Source of the DNA: an uncultured Collinsella sp.
Lineage (GTDB): Bacteria; Actinomycetota; Coriobacteriia; Coriobacteriales; Coriobacteriaceae
Direction: 5' to 3'
DNA length: 7,249 bases
Assembly (NCBI GenBank): GCA_902494585.1
Contig: CABUUD010000095.1
Span: 1 to 7,249 of the forward strand
Below, piece after piece: positions 1 through 5,329 of the stretch; position 1 is the first letter of the stretch; the number at the start of each line of letters is the position of its first letter. The translations under genes were made by a program, and so were the position numbers. The notes below the pieces were generated by a model. The model did no database searches. It saw only the letters and a program-made list of their open reading frames with translations, and was not told where the DNA came from.

Positions 1-306
1 CGGAGGGCGTATGCATGCGTTGGCATGGCACTGCGGTCGCAAGCCTTAAGAGGGACTTATGACTGAGCGGAAGAGAGATCAAATAAGGTGAACGATATTC
101 GCATAGCACCACATATAACCCGAGGTGGGCCTATGAATCTGCCGGAATGTAAGCTCTCGAAAACTCATAAGGAAATCGTAAGAATTATGGTATTCTCGAT
201 TCCATGTCTAAAGGATGGGCAAGCAACATCCAACACGAAAGCGCGGGCTCCCCTTCCGGGCTTCTCGAGGGTCGTCTGGGATGAATGGGGAAAGAAAGGG
301 GTCCGT
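1..306. other. Window edge and long leader of the first surface-protein gene; no supported gene
   Basis: No convincing coding sequence is seen here. Two plus-strand frames are open from the window edge (stops at 47-49 and 60-62), so the tail of an upstream gene could lie in the first 60 bases, but nothing recognisable is encoded. The frame of the first surface gene stays open back to a GTG at 88, but the 73 extra residues look random and would bury the signal sequence, so they are treated as untranslated leader. Weak short hairpins occur (for example GGATG at 213-217 with CATCC at 227-231). CCCCTT at 250-255 is complementary to the SD sequence at 296-301. Confidence 0.5.
188..196 (+). promoter_or_regulatory. 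Possible extended -10 promoter for the first surface-protein gene
   Basis: TGGTATTCT at 188-196 matches an extended -10 element (TGn plus a TATAAT-like hexamer, TATTCT at 191-196). It would start transcription near 203 and leave a leader of about 100 bases before the ATG at 307. No good -35 hexamer lies 16-18 bases upstream. TATAAC at 114-119 is a weaker alternative. Confidence 0.25.
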
Positions 307-1104
307 ATGGATACCAAGGCATTAAAGAAGCAGATGGGCGCCGCCATCGCCATGGTCCTCGTGGCAGCCGTAGCGTTGGGCTCTGCCACGTTCGCATGGT
401 TTGTGACGAACAATAAGGTCGACGCCACCACGAGCACGATTTCCGCTCAGTCGAACGCTGCGTTTATGACCATCACGAATGGTATGACGGGCGCAAGTGG
501 GGTTGACACCACTACAGTCACTACTAATGTCGAGAAGAAAGCTCTCTTCCCCGCGACCTACGGCGAGGAAACCGGTGCCACTAAGGGACAGTGGATGACT
601 GGCTTCGGTAAGGAACTTGATGATGGTACGCTTAATAGTGCACTCGAGCTTTGCAAGGACCCGAACAATGTCGAAACCGCTGGATCTACTGCTGCAGCAG
701 TGAAGGGCAGCTATGCGCTTCAGCAGGATTACAACATCAGCTCTAAGGGTCAGAATCTGACTAATCTCGAAGTTGATAAAGTCGAAGTTGCCAAGAATGC
801 AGCGTCAAGCTCTGAGCTCATGAAGGCCTTGCGCGTGCTGGTTACGAACGATAGCGGGAACACTTGGGTAGTATACGGACAGAAGGCGAACTCGACTGAG
901 TTCGAGGTTAAGCTTACTTCTGCTGATCAGAATGCCGCTGTAACTCTTGGCGATATCACCGCTGGTCAGGATACTGCAGTCCATGTTTACCTTTACTACG
1001 AGGGCAAGGATGATGTAGTTAAAACCACGAATCTTGAGAATAACCTGTTGACCGATACTGCAAAGATGACGGTTTTCTTTAAGGCTAAGGCAGCCAACAA
1101 ATAG
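307..1104 (+). CDS. Secreted TasA/CalY-like surface protein with SipW-type signal sequence (265 aa)
   Basis: Predicted exported protein, probably a surface or matrix subunit. The ATG at 307 is chosen because AAGGGG (296-301) sits five bases upstream and the start places a short basic N-terminus (K4, K7, K8) directly before a hydrophobic segment (about 11-30) ending in SATFAWF (26-32). That box resembles the SipW-dependent signals of TasA/CalY proteins, with cleavage expected near residue 30. The next stretch, VDATTSTISAQ, is almost identical in the following gene, so the two are paralogues. A central block ends in ALRVLV (174-179), and the C-terminus has YYEGKDD (230-236), matching the W/Y-x-EG-x-D box of the other three but lacking its cysteine. 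There is one cysteine (C116), no LPxTG and no C-terminal membrane segment. Its codons are more A/T-ending than those of the paralogues at 5330-7062. Export is well supported; fibre formation is inference. Confidence 0.8.
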   Translation: MDTKALKKQMGAAIAMVLVAAVALGSATFAWFVTNNKVDATTSTISAQSNAAFMTITNGMTGASGVDTTTVTTNVEKKALFPATYGEETGATKGQWMTGFGKELDDGTLNSALELCKDPNNVETAGSTAAAVKGSYALQQDYNISSKGQNLTNLEVDKVEVAKNAASSSELMKALRVLVTNDSGNTWVVYGQKANSTEFEVKLTSADQNAAVTLGDITAGQDTAVHVYLYYEGKDDVVKTTNLENNLLTDTAKMTVFFKAKAANK

Positions 1105-1125
1105 TCTGCGTTTGTACGCTGGCTT

Positions 1126-1166
1126 AAGAGGGCAGGTTCCCAGCCCGGGATCCTGCCCTTTTCCTT
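1126..1166 (+). terminator. Intrinsic terminator or attenuator between two surface-protein genes
   Basis: GGGCAGG (1130-1136) pairs with CCTGCCC (1152-1158). After one T-T mismatch, TCCC (1138-1141) pairs with GGGA (1147-1150) around a five-base loop. The T-rich tract TTTTCCTT (1159-1166) follows directly, and the A-rich 5' side (1126-1129) can extend the stem. It starts 22 bases after the first stop codon, and the next gene has its own SD sequence at 1171-1178. It could end the first transcript or allow partial readthrough. Confidence 0.8.
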
Positions 1167-1186
1167 AATGAAGGGAGGCGACGGGT

Positions 1187-2137
1187 ATGCACGATTCAGT
1201 AAAGAGGCTCAAGGTTCAGCTTGTTGGGGCAGCGTTGACCGTCGTCGTCTCGGCGGTGGCGCTTTCTGCAACTACCTACGCATGGTTTGTCACGAATAGT
1301 AGAGTTCATGCGACTACCAGCACCATTTCCGCTCAAGCGAATGGCATGGTACTCCAAATCGTTGAGGGTGACACACCCGACCACGGCTCCGACACCTCCA
1401 CGGTCGCTTCCGCAGCCGGTCACGAGATTAGCCCTTCATCGACGAACGATGCCAAAAACTGGTACGTTCCCCAAAGCTGGCAGGGCGTTAATGTGAGCAC
1501 CTATCAAAAGGTCGACACATCCATTTCGGGTGAGAATCCCGGCAAGTACACTATTCAAGGCAACGATTACTATGCATTCACCGTTGCGAATTACACGCTG
1601 TATACCGTGGCGAACACCGGCGTTGCCGACGTGTATTTGGATGCGAGCAACGGCTCGCTCATAACGATTACGCAGCATGGCGGCACGCAGAAATGGTTCG
1701 ACAAAATCAAAGACAGCCTGCGCGTGGGCATTGTAATTAACGGCGAGCTGCGCGTTGTCTATGCGCCAGCTGCTCCCTCGACAGCCGATACGGGCAACGA
1801 TGTGACTACCGTTGCAGGTTGGTCGTGTGTCAACTCTGAATCTCTGAACGAGGTTGTTGCCCCTACGTATTTGCATCTTTCTGGCACCGATTCGCTCGAT
1901 CAAAACGGCAATAACTGGGGTGCCACGAAAGCGGGCGAAGGCTACATTAGGCCGAGCGGCAACGCGCAAAAGGTCGCTTCGAACGTCGATTACAACGGCA
2001 CGAACATGAAAGTTGTCGTTTGGATGGAAGGCACCGACAGCGATTGTCAGAATATGTCTGGCCTCGATGTGGGCGAAGGAAGCCCGACCTTTGACGTAAC
2101 GGTCAGCTTGGTTGGCATCGTAGCTGATTCAAAGTAG
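1187..2137 (+). CDS. Secreted TasA/CalY-like surface protein with SipW-type signal sequence (316 aa)
   Basis: Predicted exported paralogue of the preceding gene. AAGGGAGG (1171-1178), eight bases before the ATG, fixes the start. The protein opens with a short basic stretch (K6, R7, K9), a hydrophobic core (about 11-29) and TTYAWFVTN (29-37), the SipW-type box. ATTSTISAQ follows at 42-50, as in the upstream protein. The middle contains NYTLYTVANTGVADVYLD (135-152) and then LRVGIVING (178-186), a block also recognisable in the two downstream paralogues. The C-terminal box VVWMEGTDSDCQN (277-289) has the full EG-x-D-x-x-C pattern. Its only two cysteines, C214 and C287, could form a disulfide after export. 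No sorting motif or terminal membrane helix is seen, so surface retention would need assembly or partners. The family role in Coriobacteria is not established. Confidence 0.82.
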   Translation: MHDSVKRLKVQLVGAALTVVVSAVALSATTYAWFVTNSRVHATTSTISAQANGMVLQIVEGDTPDHGSDTSTVASAAGHEISPSSTNDAKNWYVPQSWQGVNVSTYQKVDTSISGENPGKYTIQGNDYYAFTVANYTLYTVANTGVADVYLDASNGSLITITQHGGTQKWFDKIKDSLRVGIVINGELRVVYAPAAPSTADTGNDVTTVAGWSCVNSESLNEVVAPTYLHLSGTDSLDQNGNNWGATKAGEGYIRPSGNAQKVASNVDYNGTNMKVVVWMEGTDSDCQNMSGLDVGEGSPTFDVTVSLVGIVADSK

Positions 2138-2164
2138 TGTAAACGCTGCTAGCAACTTTGATAA

Positions 2165-2204
2165 AAGACGAGGGCCAGTTCAGGTTTGAACTGGCCCTCG
2201 TCTT
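2165..2204 (+). terminator. Strong, probably bidirectional terminator
   Basis: A perfect 18-bp stem (2165-2182 with 2187-2204) closes on a GGTT loop. The core is GACGAGGGCCAGTTCA with its complement. The plus strand continues into TTGTTTAT-like sequence, and on the minus strand the stem is followed by TTTATC. It lies 27 bases after the surface-protein stop and faces the end of the minus-strand gene at 2443, so it probably serves both converging transcripts. Confidence 0.92.
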
Positions 2205-2212
2205 GTTTATAT

Positions 2213-2343
2213 CAATATTGGTTCGGCTATAGCCCGTACACCGCAACCATGGCCTCGCCGATGCGGTGGGGTACGCCGGTGACATGACCAGGCAGTCGTT
2301 CTGGTTCAATAAGGGCTATCTGGAGCACATTCTGGGGCTGTAG
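2213..2343 (+). pseudogene. Possible decayed 3' end of an unidentified gene
   Basis: Two adjacent frames read as protein-like peptide. Frame 2 gives WFGYSPYTATMAS (2219-2257). A switch equivalent to one lost base near 2255-2260 then leads into DAVGYAGDMTRQSFWFNKGY (2260-2319), ending LEHILGL and TAG at 2341-2343. The composition (YSPY, QSFWFNKGY) looks more like real protein than random sequence, and the fragment is bounded upstream by the terminator. No family was recognised, and it could be chance. Confidence 0.22.
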
Positions 2344-2376
2344 CCTTCGAGTTGGCAATTCGGCTACTTGCGCATA

Positions 2377-2435
2377 CTCGATTTACGAGGATTTTCACAC
2401 TCGATTTTCGAGGAAATCTGGACTCGATTTTCGAG
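2377..2435. repeat. Three small palindromes on an exact 23-bp period
   Basis: CTCGATTTACGAG (2377-2389), CTCGATTTTCGAG (2400-2412) and CTCGATTTTCGAG (2423-2435) start exactly 23 bp apart, each preceded by A. Each is a near-perfect dyad with five-base arms (four in the first). The ten bases between copies are not conserved, so this is a phased array of sites rather than a plain tandem duplication. The last copy ends seven bases before the stop of the minus-strand gene. It could be an operator array or a set of mini-hairpins in that gene's 3' RNA. Confidence 0.75.
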
Positions 2436-2442
2436 CTTTGCC

Positions 2443-3141
2443 CTACAGGTAAATCCCCTCGAACAGGGTCTTGTGGAACTGGGTGTGGTGGCCGCATGCC
2501 CAGGTGAAGAGTGCCTGGTCAAAGTCGCCTTTGGTGGCGGGGATGCCATAGACGCCAGCGACTTCCACGCGCACGAACTCCAGCGCGGGCAGCTTGTTGA
2601 TGGCCGTGAGCGCAAACGGCGACGTGGGCTCCTCGAACAGGTAATGGCTGCCTTGCAGCGCGCCGCAGCCGGTGCAGGTGCTGGCGAGCGATACGGCCTT
2701 GGTGGTGCGCGACGTTACGGGCTTGTAGCCGCAGCGCTCGCGCAGGTAGTCGCGGATCTCGGCCGGCACGCAGCCCAGCGCGGGAACGATGGCTATGGCG
2801 TTGGCGCGGGCGGTGTCGATCACGATGTGGCCCGCGTCGTCCATGGCGGGCGCAGCGCTGGGCGTAGCCTTGCTGCCCGAGTCCTCGGCCGCCCAATACG
2901 GAATGCCAAAGGCCGCGACCGTCGTCTGCTCGTGACACTTCCAACATTCGCGCTTGCCCAGCACCAGGTAGATGTAGGGCGCGCTGGGGTCGGAGCGATC
3001 CACGCCGGGCAGCCACGCGGCAAAGGGCTCGGGGTTGACGCCATCGGGCACGTACCAGATCTTCTTGACCCGGTCCCACTTGGCGCCCAGGGCCTTGGCC
3101 TCGTCTTTGTGCGAAAAGGGAACATCGAGCTCGGTGCGCAT
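2443..3141 (-). CDS. DUF5710-domain protein with CxxC zinc-knuckle motifs (232 aa)
   Basis: The start is taken at 3141 because AAAGGAG (3153-3147 on the minus strand) lies five bases upstream; an upstream in-frame ATG at 3288 lacks this support and would add a non-domain tail. Residues 4-44 read LDVPFSHKDEAKALGAKWD...KKIWYVPDG...W, the recognisable DUF5710 pattern. That small domain is found alone or attached to DNA-handling and conjugation-related proteins such as primases and TraC-like proteins. CWKCH (66-70) and CTGCG (156-160) are two CxxC pairs that could bind one zinc ion, and CGHHTQFH (216-223) adds possible ligands near the C-terminus. No signal peptide or membrane segment is seen, so it is probably cytoplasmic. 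It converges on the surface-protein gene at 1187-2137. Biochemical function is unknown; a nucleic-acid role is inference from the domain's usual company. Confidence 0.78.
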   Translation of the reverse strand: MRTELDVPFSHKDEAKALGAKWDRVKKIWYVPDGVNPEPFAAWLPGVDRSDPSAPYIYLVLGKRECWKCHEQTTVAAFGIPYWAAEDSGSKATPSAAPAMDDAGHIVIDTARANAIAIVPALGCVPAEIRDYLRERCGYKPVTSRTTKAVSLASTCTGCGALQGSHYLFEEPTSPFALTAINKLPALEFVRVEVAGVYGIPATKGDFDQALFTWACGHHTQFHKTLFEGIYL

Positions 3142-3179
3142 GGCGGCTCCTTTGTGTGGCTTGCGGTGCATGTGCTCCA

Positions 3180-3185
3180 AGGATA
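3180..3185 (-). promoter_or_regulatory. Possible -10 box for the DUF5710 gene
   Basis: On the minus strand this reads TATCCT, preceded by GGGG, and would start transcription near 3173, leaving a leader of about 30 bases with the SD sequence in place. No clear -35 hexamer lies at 16-18 bases, so the call is tentative. Confidence 0.3.
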
Positions 3186-3263
3186 CCCCAGCGGCGGGTG
3201 TGTGGTCGCTAAACGAGCGCTTCGACCGCCCGAGAAGTCGCGGAGCATTTTGGCGGGGGCGTG

Positions 3264-3336
3264 CCGTCAAGCAAATGGGCAAGTGCATGGTCAGCTTTTG
3301 GTCAGTTGAGCGGCAACCTTGCCAAAAGCTTGACGG
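3264..3336. repeat. Competing inverted repeats in the divergent intergenic region
   Basis: CCAAAAGCTTGACGG (3322-3336) is complementary to two separate upstream segments: CCGTCAAGC (3264-3272) and AGCTTTTGG (3293-3301), nine perfect bases each. The two pairings overlap on the right arm at 3328-3330. Inside the smaller hairpin, GTTG (3305-3308) also pairs with CAAC (3314-3317). This is the main structure in the 317-base gap 3142-3458; the rest of the gap holds promoter candidates but no gene. Confidence 0.55.
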
Positions 3337-3445
3337 ATTTGCATTTAGACGTCGACGAATGAGCAGTTTGGACGCGCCGCGGCAAAAAACCGCCGGTTGT
3401 TTGTCGAAAACTCGCCAGGGCCACGAGCCGCCGCCGACGCGCGTG

Positions 3446-3459
3446 CTATCTTCGCGCCA
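3446..3459 (+). promoter_or_regulatory. Candidate leaderless promoter of the nuclease-like gene
   Basis: TATCTT (3447-3452) ends six bases before the ATG at 3459, placing the expected transcription start on or next to the A of the start codon. There is no SD sequence before the ATG, which fits a leaderless mRNA, a common arrangement in Actinomycetota. No good -35 hexamer is visible, but leaderless promoters often depend mainly on the -10. Confidence 0.45.
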
Positions 3460-4559
3460 TGGGGCACTTTATCGTTTCACATAACGCTGCGCTGGCGCTC
3501 TTGGCACACATCCCGAACCCGCGCTTTGGGGATTCGGAACCAGAGGTCGTGTCGATTGCGGACGCCTGCGCGCTCTGCGACCAGGAGGCGCAGGAGTTTA
3601 TCGATCGCTACGACCTGGGGATCGAAACGCTGGATTTGCTGGTGCCGTCGCGAGCCGACCGTCGGCGGAGCAAGCATGTTAAGACGCACCTGTGCACCAA
3701 CGAGCTTCCGGCGGGTTCGTTTATCTCGCTGGGCCACTGGATGGGCGACCTGGATGCGTATGTGTGCTCTCCCGAGCTGGCGTTTTTGCAGGCTGTGCAC
3801 GATGGCGATGCAGCGGCTGCCATATATGCCGGCTATGCCATGACATCGGACTATCGGTTGGATAACCTTGCTCCCGGTGGGGTAACCAGCAGGGATGCGG
3901 GCATGCGCGATGGCAGGCTCACGACCAAGGAGCTCATCGTGGCGTATATCGAGAAGTCCCCCAAGGTGAGAGATCTTGCGAAGGCAAAGGCGCTTCTTGC
4001 ATATGTGATCGAGGGGTCGCGCTCTCCGAGGGAGTCGGGGCTGTGCATGTTTATGTCGCTGCCTGCGCGCTACGGCGGGTATGCATTGGGCAAGGCCGAG
4101 CTCAACAAGAAGGTCTTCATCCGCGATGGATACAACGATGGGCGCAATCGCAGGCTTCGCGTGTTGGAACGCACGCCCGACATAACGCTTACGGCTAAAG
4201 TCGAGGTGGGTATGGATAAAGTAAAGGCCGGGCTGCTGCCAGAGGTACTGACCGCGATGGTCGATTACGACAGCGATGCCATCCACGACGGAAGCGAGAA
4301 GATCCACAAGGATGCCGAGCGCCGCAACGAGTTACAGCTGCTGAGCGGCGTGGCGTACTTTACCGTGACGACTGACCAGGCAAATGACTACGACAAGCTC
4401 GTTCGGCTGTGCGAACGCATCCGGCGGAAGCTGCATCGGAATAAGCGACCCATTTTTAACAAGCCCATGAGCGAGGAACAGCGATATTTTGCCCTCAAGC
4501 GCGTCGAAACGAAGCGTTTTAAGCTTTGGCAAACGGTTATCGAGGCGCGTCAACATTAG
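3459..4559 (+). CDS. AbiEi-like / Vsr-like (PD-(D/E)xK-fold) protein of unknown role (366 aa)
   Basis: The ATG at 3459 is the first in frame and sits just after a likely -10 box. The N-terminal half carries a pattern I associate with AbiEi-like and related coriobacterial proteins: SRADRRRSKHVKTHLC (64-79), then LGHWMGDLDAYVCSPELAFLQ (91-111). A hinge SRSPRESGL (187-195) and LPARYGGYALGKAELN (201-216) lead to a C-terminal region like Vsr/DUF559 endonuclease folds: VDYDSDAIH (268-276), KDAERRNEL (284-292), SGVAYFTVT (296-304), then a helix at about 311-327. In such folds the E/D-x-D/K strand and the D-x-x-R-R helix flank the active site. The position just before this strand, where related folds usually keep an Asp, reads KAGLLPEV (256-263), so activity may be lost. 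No signal peptide or membrane segment is present. It stands alone, divergent from the DUF5710 gene. A defence or antitoxin role is only suggested by resemblance. Confidence 0.72.
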   Translation: MGHFIVSHNAALALLAHIPNPRFGDSEPEVVSIADACALCDQEAQEFIDRYDLGIETLDLLVPSRADRRRSKHVKTHLCTNELPAGSFISLGHWMGDLDAYVCSPELAFLQAVHDGDAAAAIYAGYAMTSDYRLDNLAPGGVTSRDAGMRDGRLTTKELIVAYIEKSPKVRDLAKAKALLAYVIEGSRSPRESGLCMFMSLPARYGGYALGKAELNKKVFIRDGYNDGRNRRLRVLERTPDITLTAKVEVGMDKVKAGLLPEVLTAMVDYDSDAIHDGSEKIHKDAERRNELQLLSGVAYFTVTTDQANDYDKLVRLCERIRRKLHRNKRPIFNKPMSEEQRYFALKRVETKRFKLWQTVIEARQH

Positions 4560-4598
4560 TAGGGGCGGTTGCTAGGGGTGGGGCCAGGGGCCTTATTT

Positions 4599-4782
4599 TC
4601 AGGTCTAATACTTTTCCCGAGAAGTGAACGAGTCAAAACGGACCCCCGAAACATCGACACTTTTGGTGGCTTATTTCCTGCGGTTTTGTCATTGGAATCC
4701 TGCGGTTTTTGCTTCGAAAAGTGTGGATGCTTCGGTGGCCCAAATAAGCTCGTTCACTTCTCGGGAAAAGTATTAGACCTGA
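4599..4782. mobile_element. 184-bp non-coding element with perfect 34-bp inverted ends (MITE-like)
   Basis: Bases 4599-4632 and 4749-4782 are perfect 34-bp inverted repeats, beginning TCAGGTCTAATACTTTTCCC on the left. Nested inside, 4643-4664 and 4717-4738 pair at 19 of 22 positions. The 52-base centre has a direct repeat, TCCTGCGGTTTT, at 4676-4687 and 4698-4709. The whole forms a long imperfect palindrome with no credible gene; an open frame across it (4569-4907) is explained by the repeat structure. TTAT occurs near both ends (4593-4596 and 4783-4786) but not at symmetric distances, so a target-site duplication is not established. It starts 40 bases after the nuclease-like gene. It could be a non-autonomous transposable element, a dispersed genomic repeat, or a structured RNA. 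Confidence 0.65.
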
Positions 4783-4980
4783 TTATGGGAAGGCTATCTG
4801 GATGTGGCCACGAGGCTTGTGAAGGCCAGATTGGGGCGGTCACCAAGGCTGTTTGGGTGGCTTTGGGCCTAATCGGGGTGATCGCTGGGGCTACTTGGCG
4901 ATTTTAGGCGCGGCTGGGATGGTTATTGGAGCTGTCGAAGCGGCTTTGGGTGCCGCGGCGCCCTTTTGGCTTGGCGGCGT
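4783..4980. other. Intergenic stretch between the palindromic element and the tRNA terminator
   Basis: No supported gene was found. Plus-strand frames give Gly/Ala/Val-rich hydrophobic peptide (about 4847-4970) that runs on through the tRNA gene in one frame, has no SD sequence, and is most likely compositional. It could be the remnant of a membrane-protein gene, but nothing allows identification. Confidence 0.4.
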
Positions 4981-5016
4981 AAAACAAAACAGCTCAGAGG
5001 CGAAGCCTCTGAGCTG
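4981..5016 (-). terminator. Terminator of the tRNA-Val gene
   Basis: A perfect 12-bp stem, CAGCTCAGAGGC (4990-5001) with GCCTCTGAGCTG (5005-5016), has a three-base loop. Read on the minus strand it is followed by TTTTGTTTT (4989-4981). It begins eight bases after the tRNA 3' end. Confidence 0.92.
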
Positions 5017-5024
5017 CGAACATT

Positions 5025-5099
5025 TGGTGGGCGTTAGAAGATTTGAACTTCTGACCTCTTCCGTGTCAGGGAAGCGCTCTCCCCCTGAGCTAAACGCCC
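5025..5099 (-). tRNA. tRNA-Val (anticodon GAC)
   Basis: The minus strand folds as a complete 75-nt cloverleaf. The acceptor arm is GGGCGTT with AACGCCC, and the 3' CCA is encoded (5027-5025). The D stem is GCTC/GAGC with a seven-base loop. The anticodon stem is CTTCC/GGAAG around loop CTGACAC, so the anticodon is GAC (plus-strand 5067-5065), reading valine codons GUC and GUU. The variable loop AGGTC is five bases, and the T arm is AGAAG-TTCAAAT-CTTCT. All four stems pair fully. It has its own promoter and terminator, so it is a single-gene unit. Confidence 0.97.
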
Positions 5100-5128
5100 G
5101 ATCAAGGGTGCGCGAGTGCGCAGGGAAT

Positions 5129-5157
5129 AATATAACGGAGCTCCCGCCCAGTGGCAA
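5129..5157 (-). promoter_or_regulatory. Promoter of tRNA-Val
   Basis: On the minus strand TTGCCA (5157-5152) and TATATT (5134-5129) are separated by 17 bases, a near-consensus vegetative sigma-factor promoter. Transcription would begin near 5122, about 23 bases before the mature tRNA 5' end, leaving a short processed leader. Confidence 0.85.
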
Positions 5158-5210
5158 GAACTATTTTTTAAAAAGCGGCGATTTGCGACCCTATCCGCCC
5201 CGATGTAGCG

Positions 5211-5256
5211 CGAACAGCACGCGGAAAGTCGCGTTTGTACCCCCGACGAACAGCAC
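5211..5256 (+). repeat. Direct repeat upstream of the second surface-protein operon
   Basis: CGAACAGCAC occurs at 5211-5220 and again at 5247-5256, 36 bp apart. The second copy ends eight bases before the candidate -10 box TAGAAT (5264-5269). The position suits regulator binding, but two 10-bp copies could arise by chance. Confidence 0.35.
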
Positions 5257-5263
5257 ATTCGCG

Positions 5264-5269
5264 TAGAAT
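5264..5269 (+). promoter_or_regulatory. Possible -10 box for the second surface-protein operon
   Basis: TAGAAT differs from TATAAT at one position and would start transcription near 5276, about 54 bases before the chosen ATG at 5330. No -35 hexamer at normal distance is convincing (TTGTAC at 5235-5240 is 23 bases away), so an activator-dependent promoter is possible. An ATG at 5279 would be almost leaderless from this promoter. Confidence 0.35.
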
Positions 5270-5329
5270 AACTCCATTATGGGCAAATGGTGTCCAGGCA
5301 GTTTACAACACGGCATCTGGGGGAGGGGC

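Noticed and set aside
59..91. Ten-codon open frame with an SD-like AGAGGG and an ATGA overlap with an upstream frame
   Set aside because: It is too short to tell from chance and encodes nothing recognisable; the upstream frame is visible for only 60 bases.
88..306. N-terminal extension of the first surface gene from a GTG at 88
   Set aside because: It would put 73 non-conserved residues before the signal sequence; the ATG at 307 has a proper SD sequence and matches the paralogues.
1..306. Riboswitch in the leader of the first surface gene
   Set aside because: The c-di-GMP and THF riboswitch consensus elements I looked for were not found, and only weak hairpins are visible.
2377..2435. Possible CRISPR array
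   Set aside because: The repeats are only 13 bp with 10-bp spacers, far too short, and no cas genes are present.
2368..3309. Long plus-strand open frame of 313 codons
   Set aside because: It lies antisense to the DUF5710 gene, overlaps the 23-bp repeats, has no recognisable domain, and reflects G/C-rich third positions on the opposite strand.
3477..4307. Long minus-strand open frame opposite the nuclease-like gene
   Set aside because: It is an antisense shadow of a gene whose plus-strand product has family motifs; no SD sequence or domain is seen.
4569..4907. Plus-strand open frame of 112 codons across the palindromic element
   Set aside because: Most of it is translation of the inverted repeats and their loop, with no convincing ribosome binding site.
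5025..5045. tRNA-Val 3' end as a phage or island attachment site
   Set aside because: No second copy of the tRNA 3' end was seen in the window, and no integrase gene is present.
4853..5266. Plus-strand open frame of 137 codons
   Set aside because: It runs through the tRNA-Val gene, its terminator and its promoter in antisense, so it cannot be a normal coding sequence.
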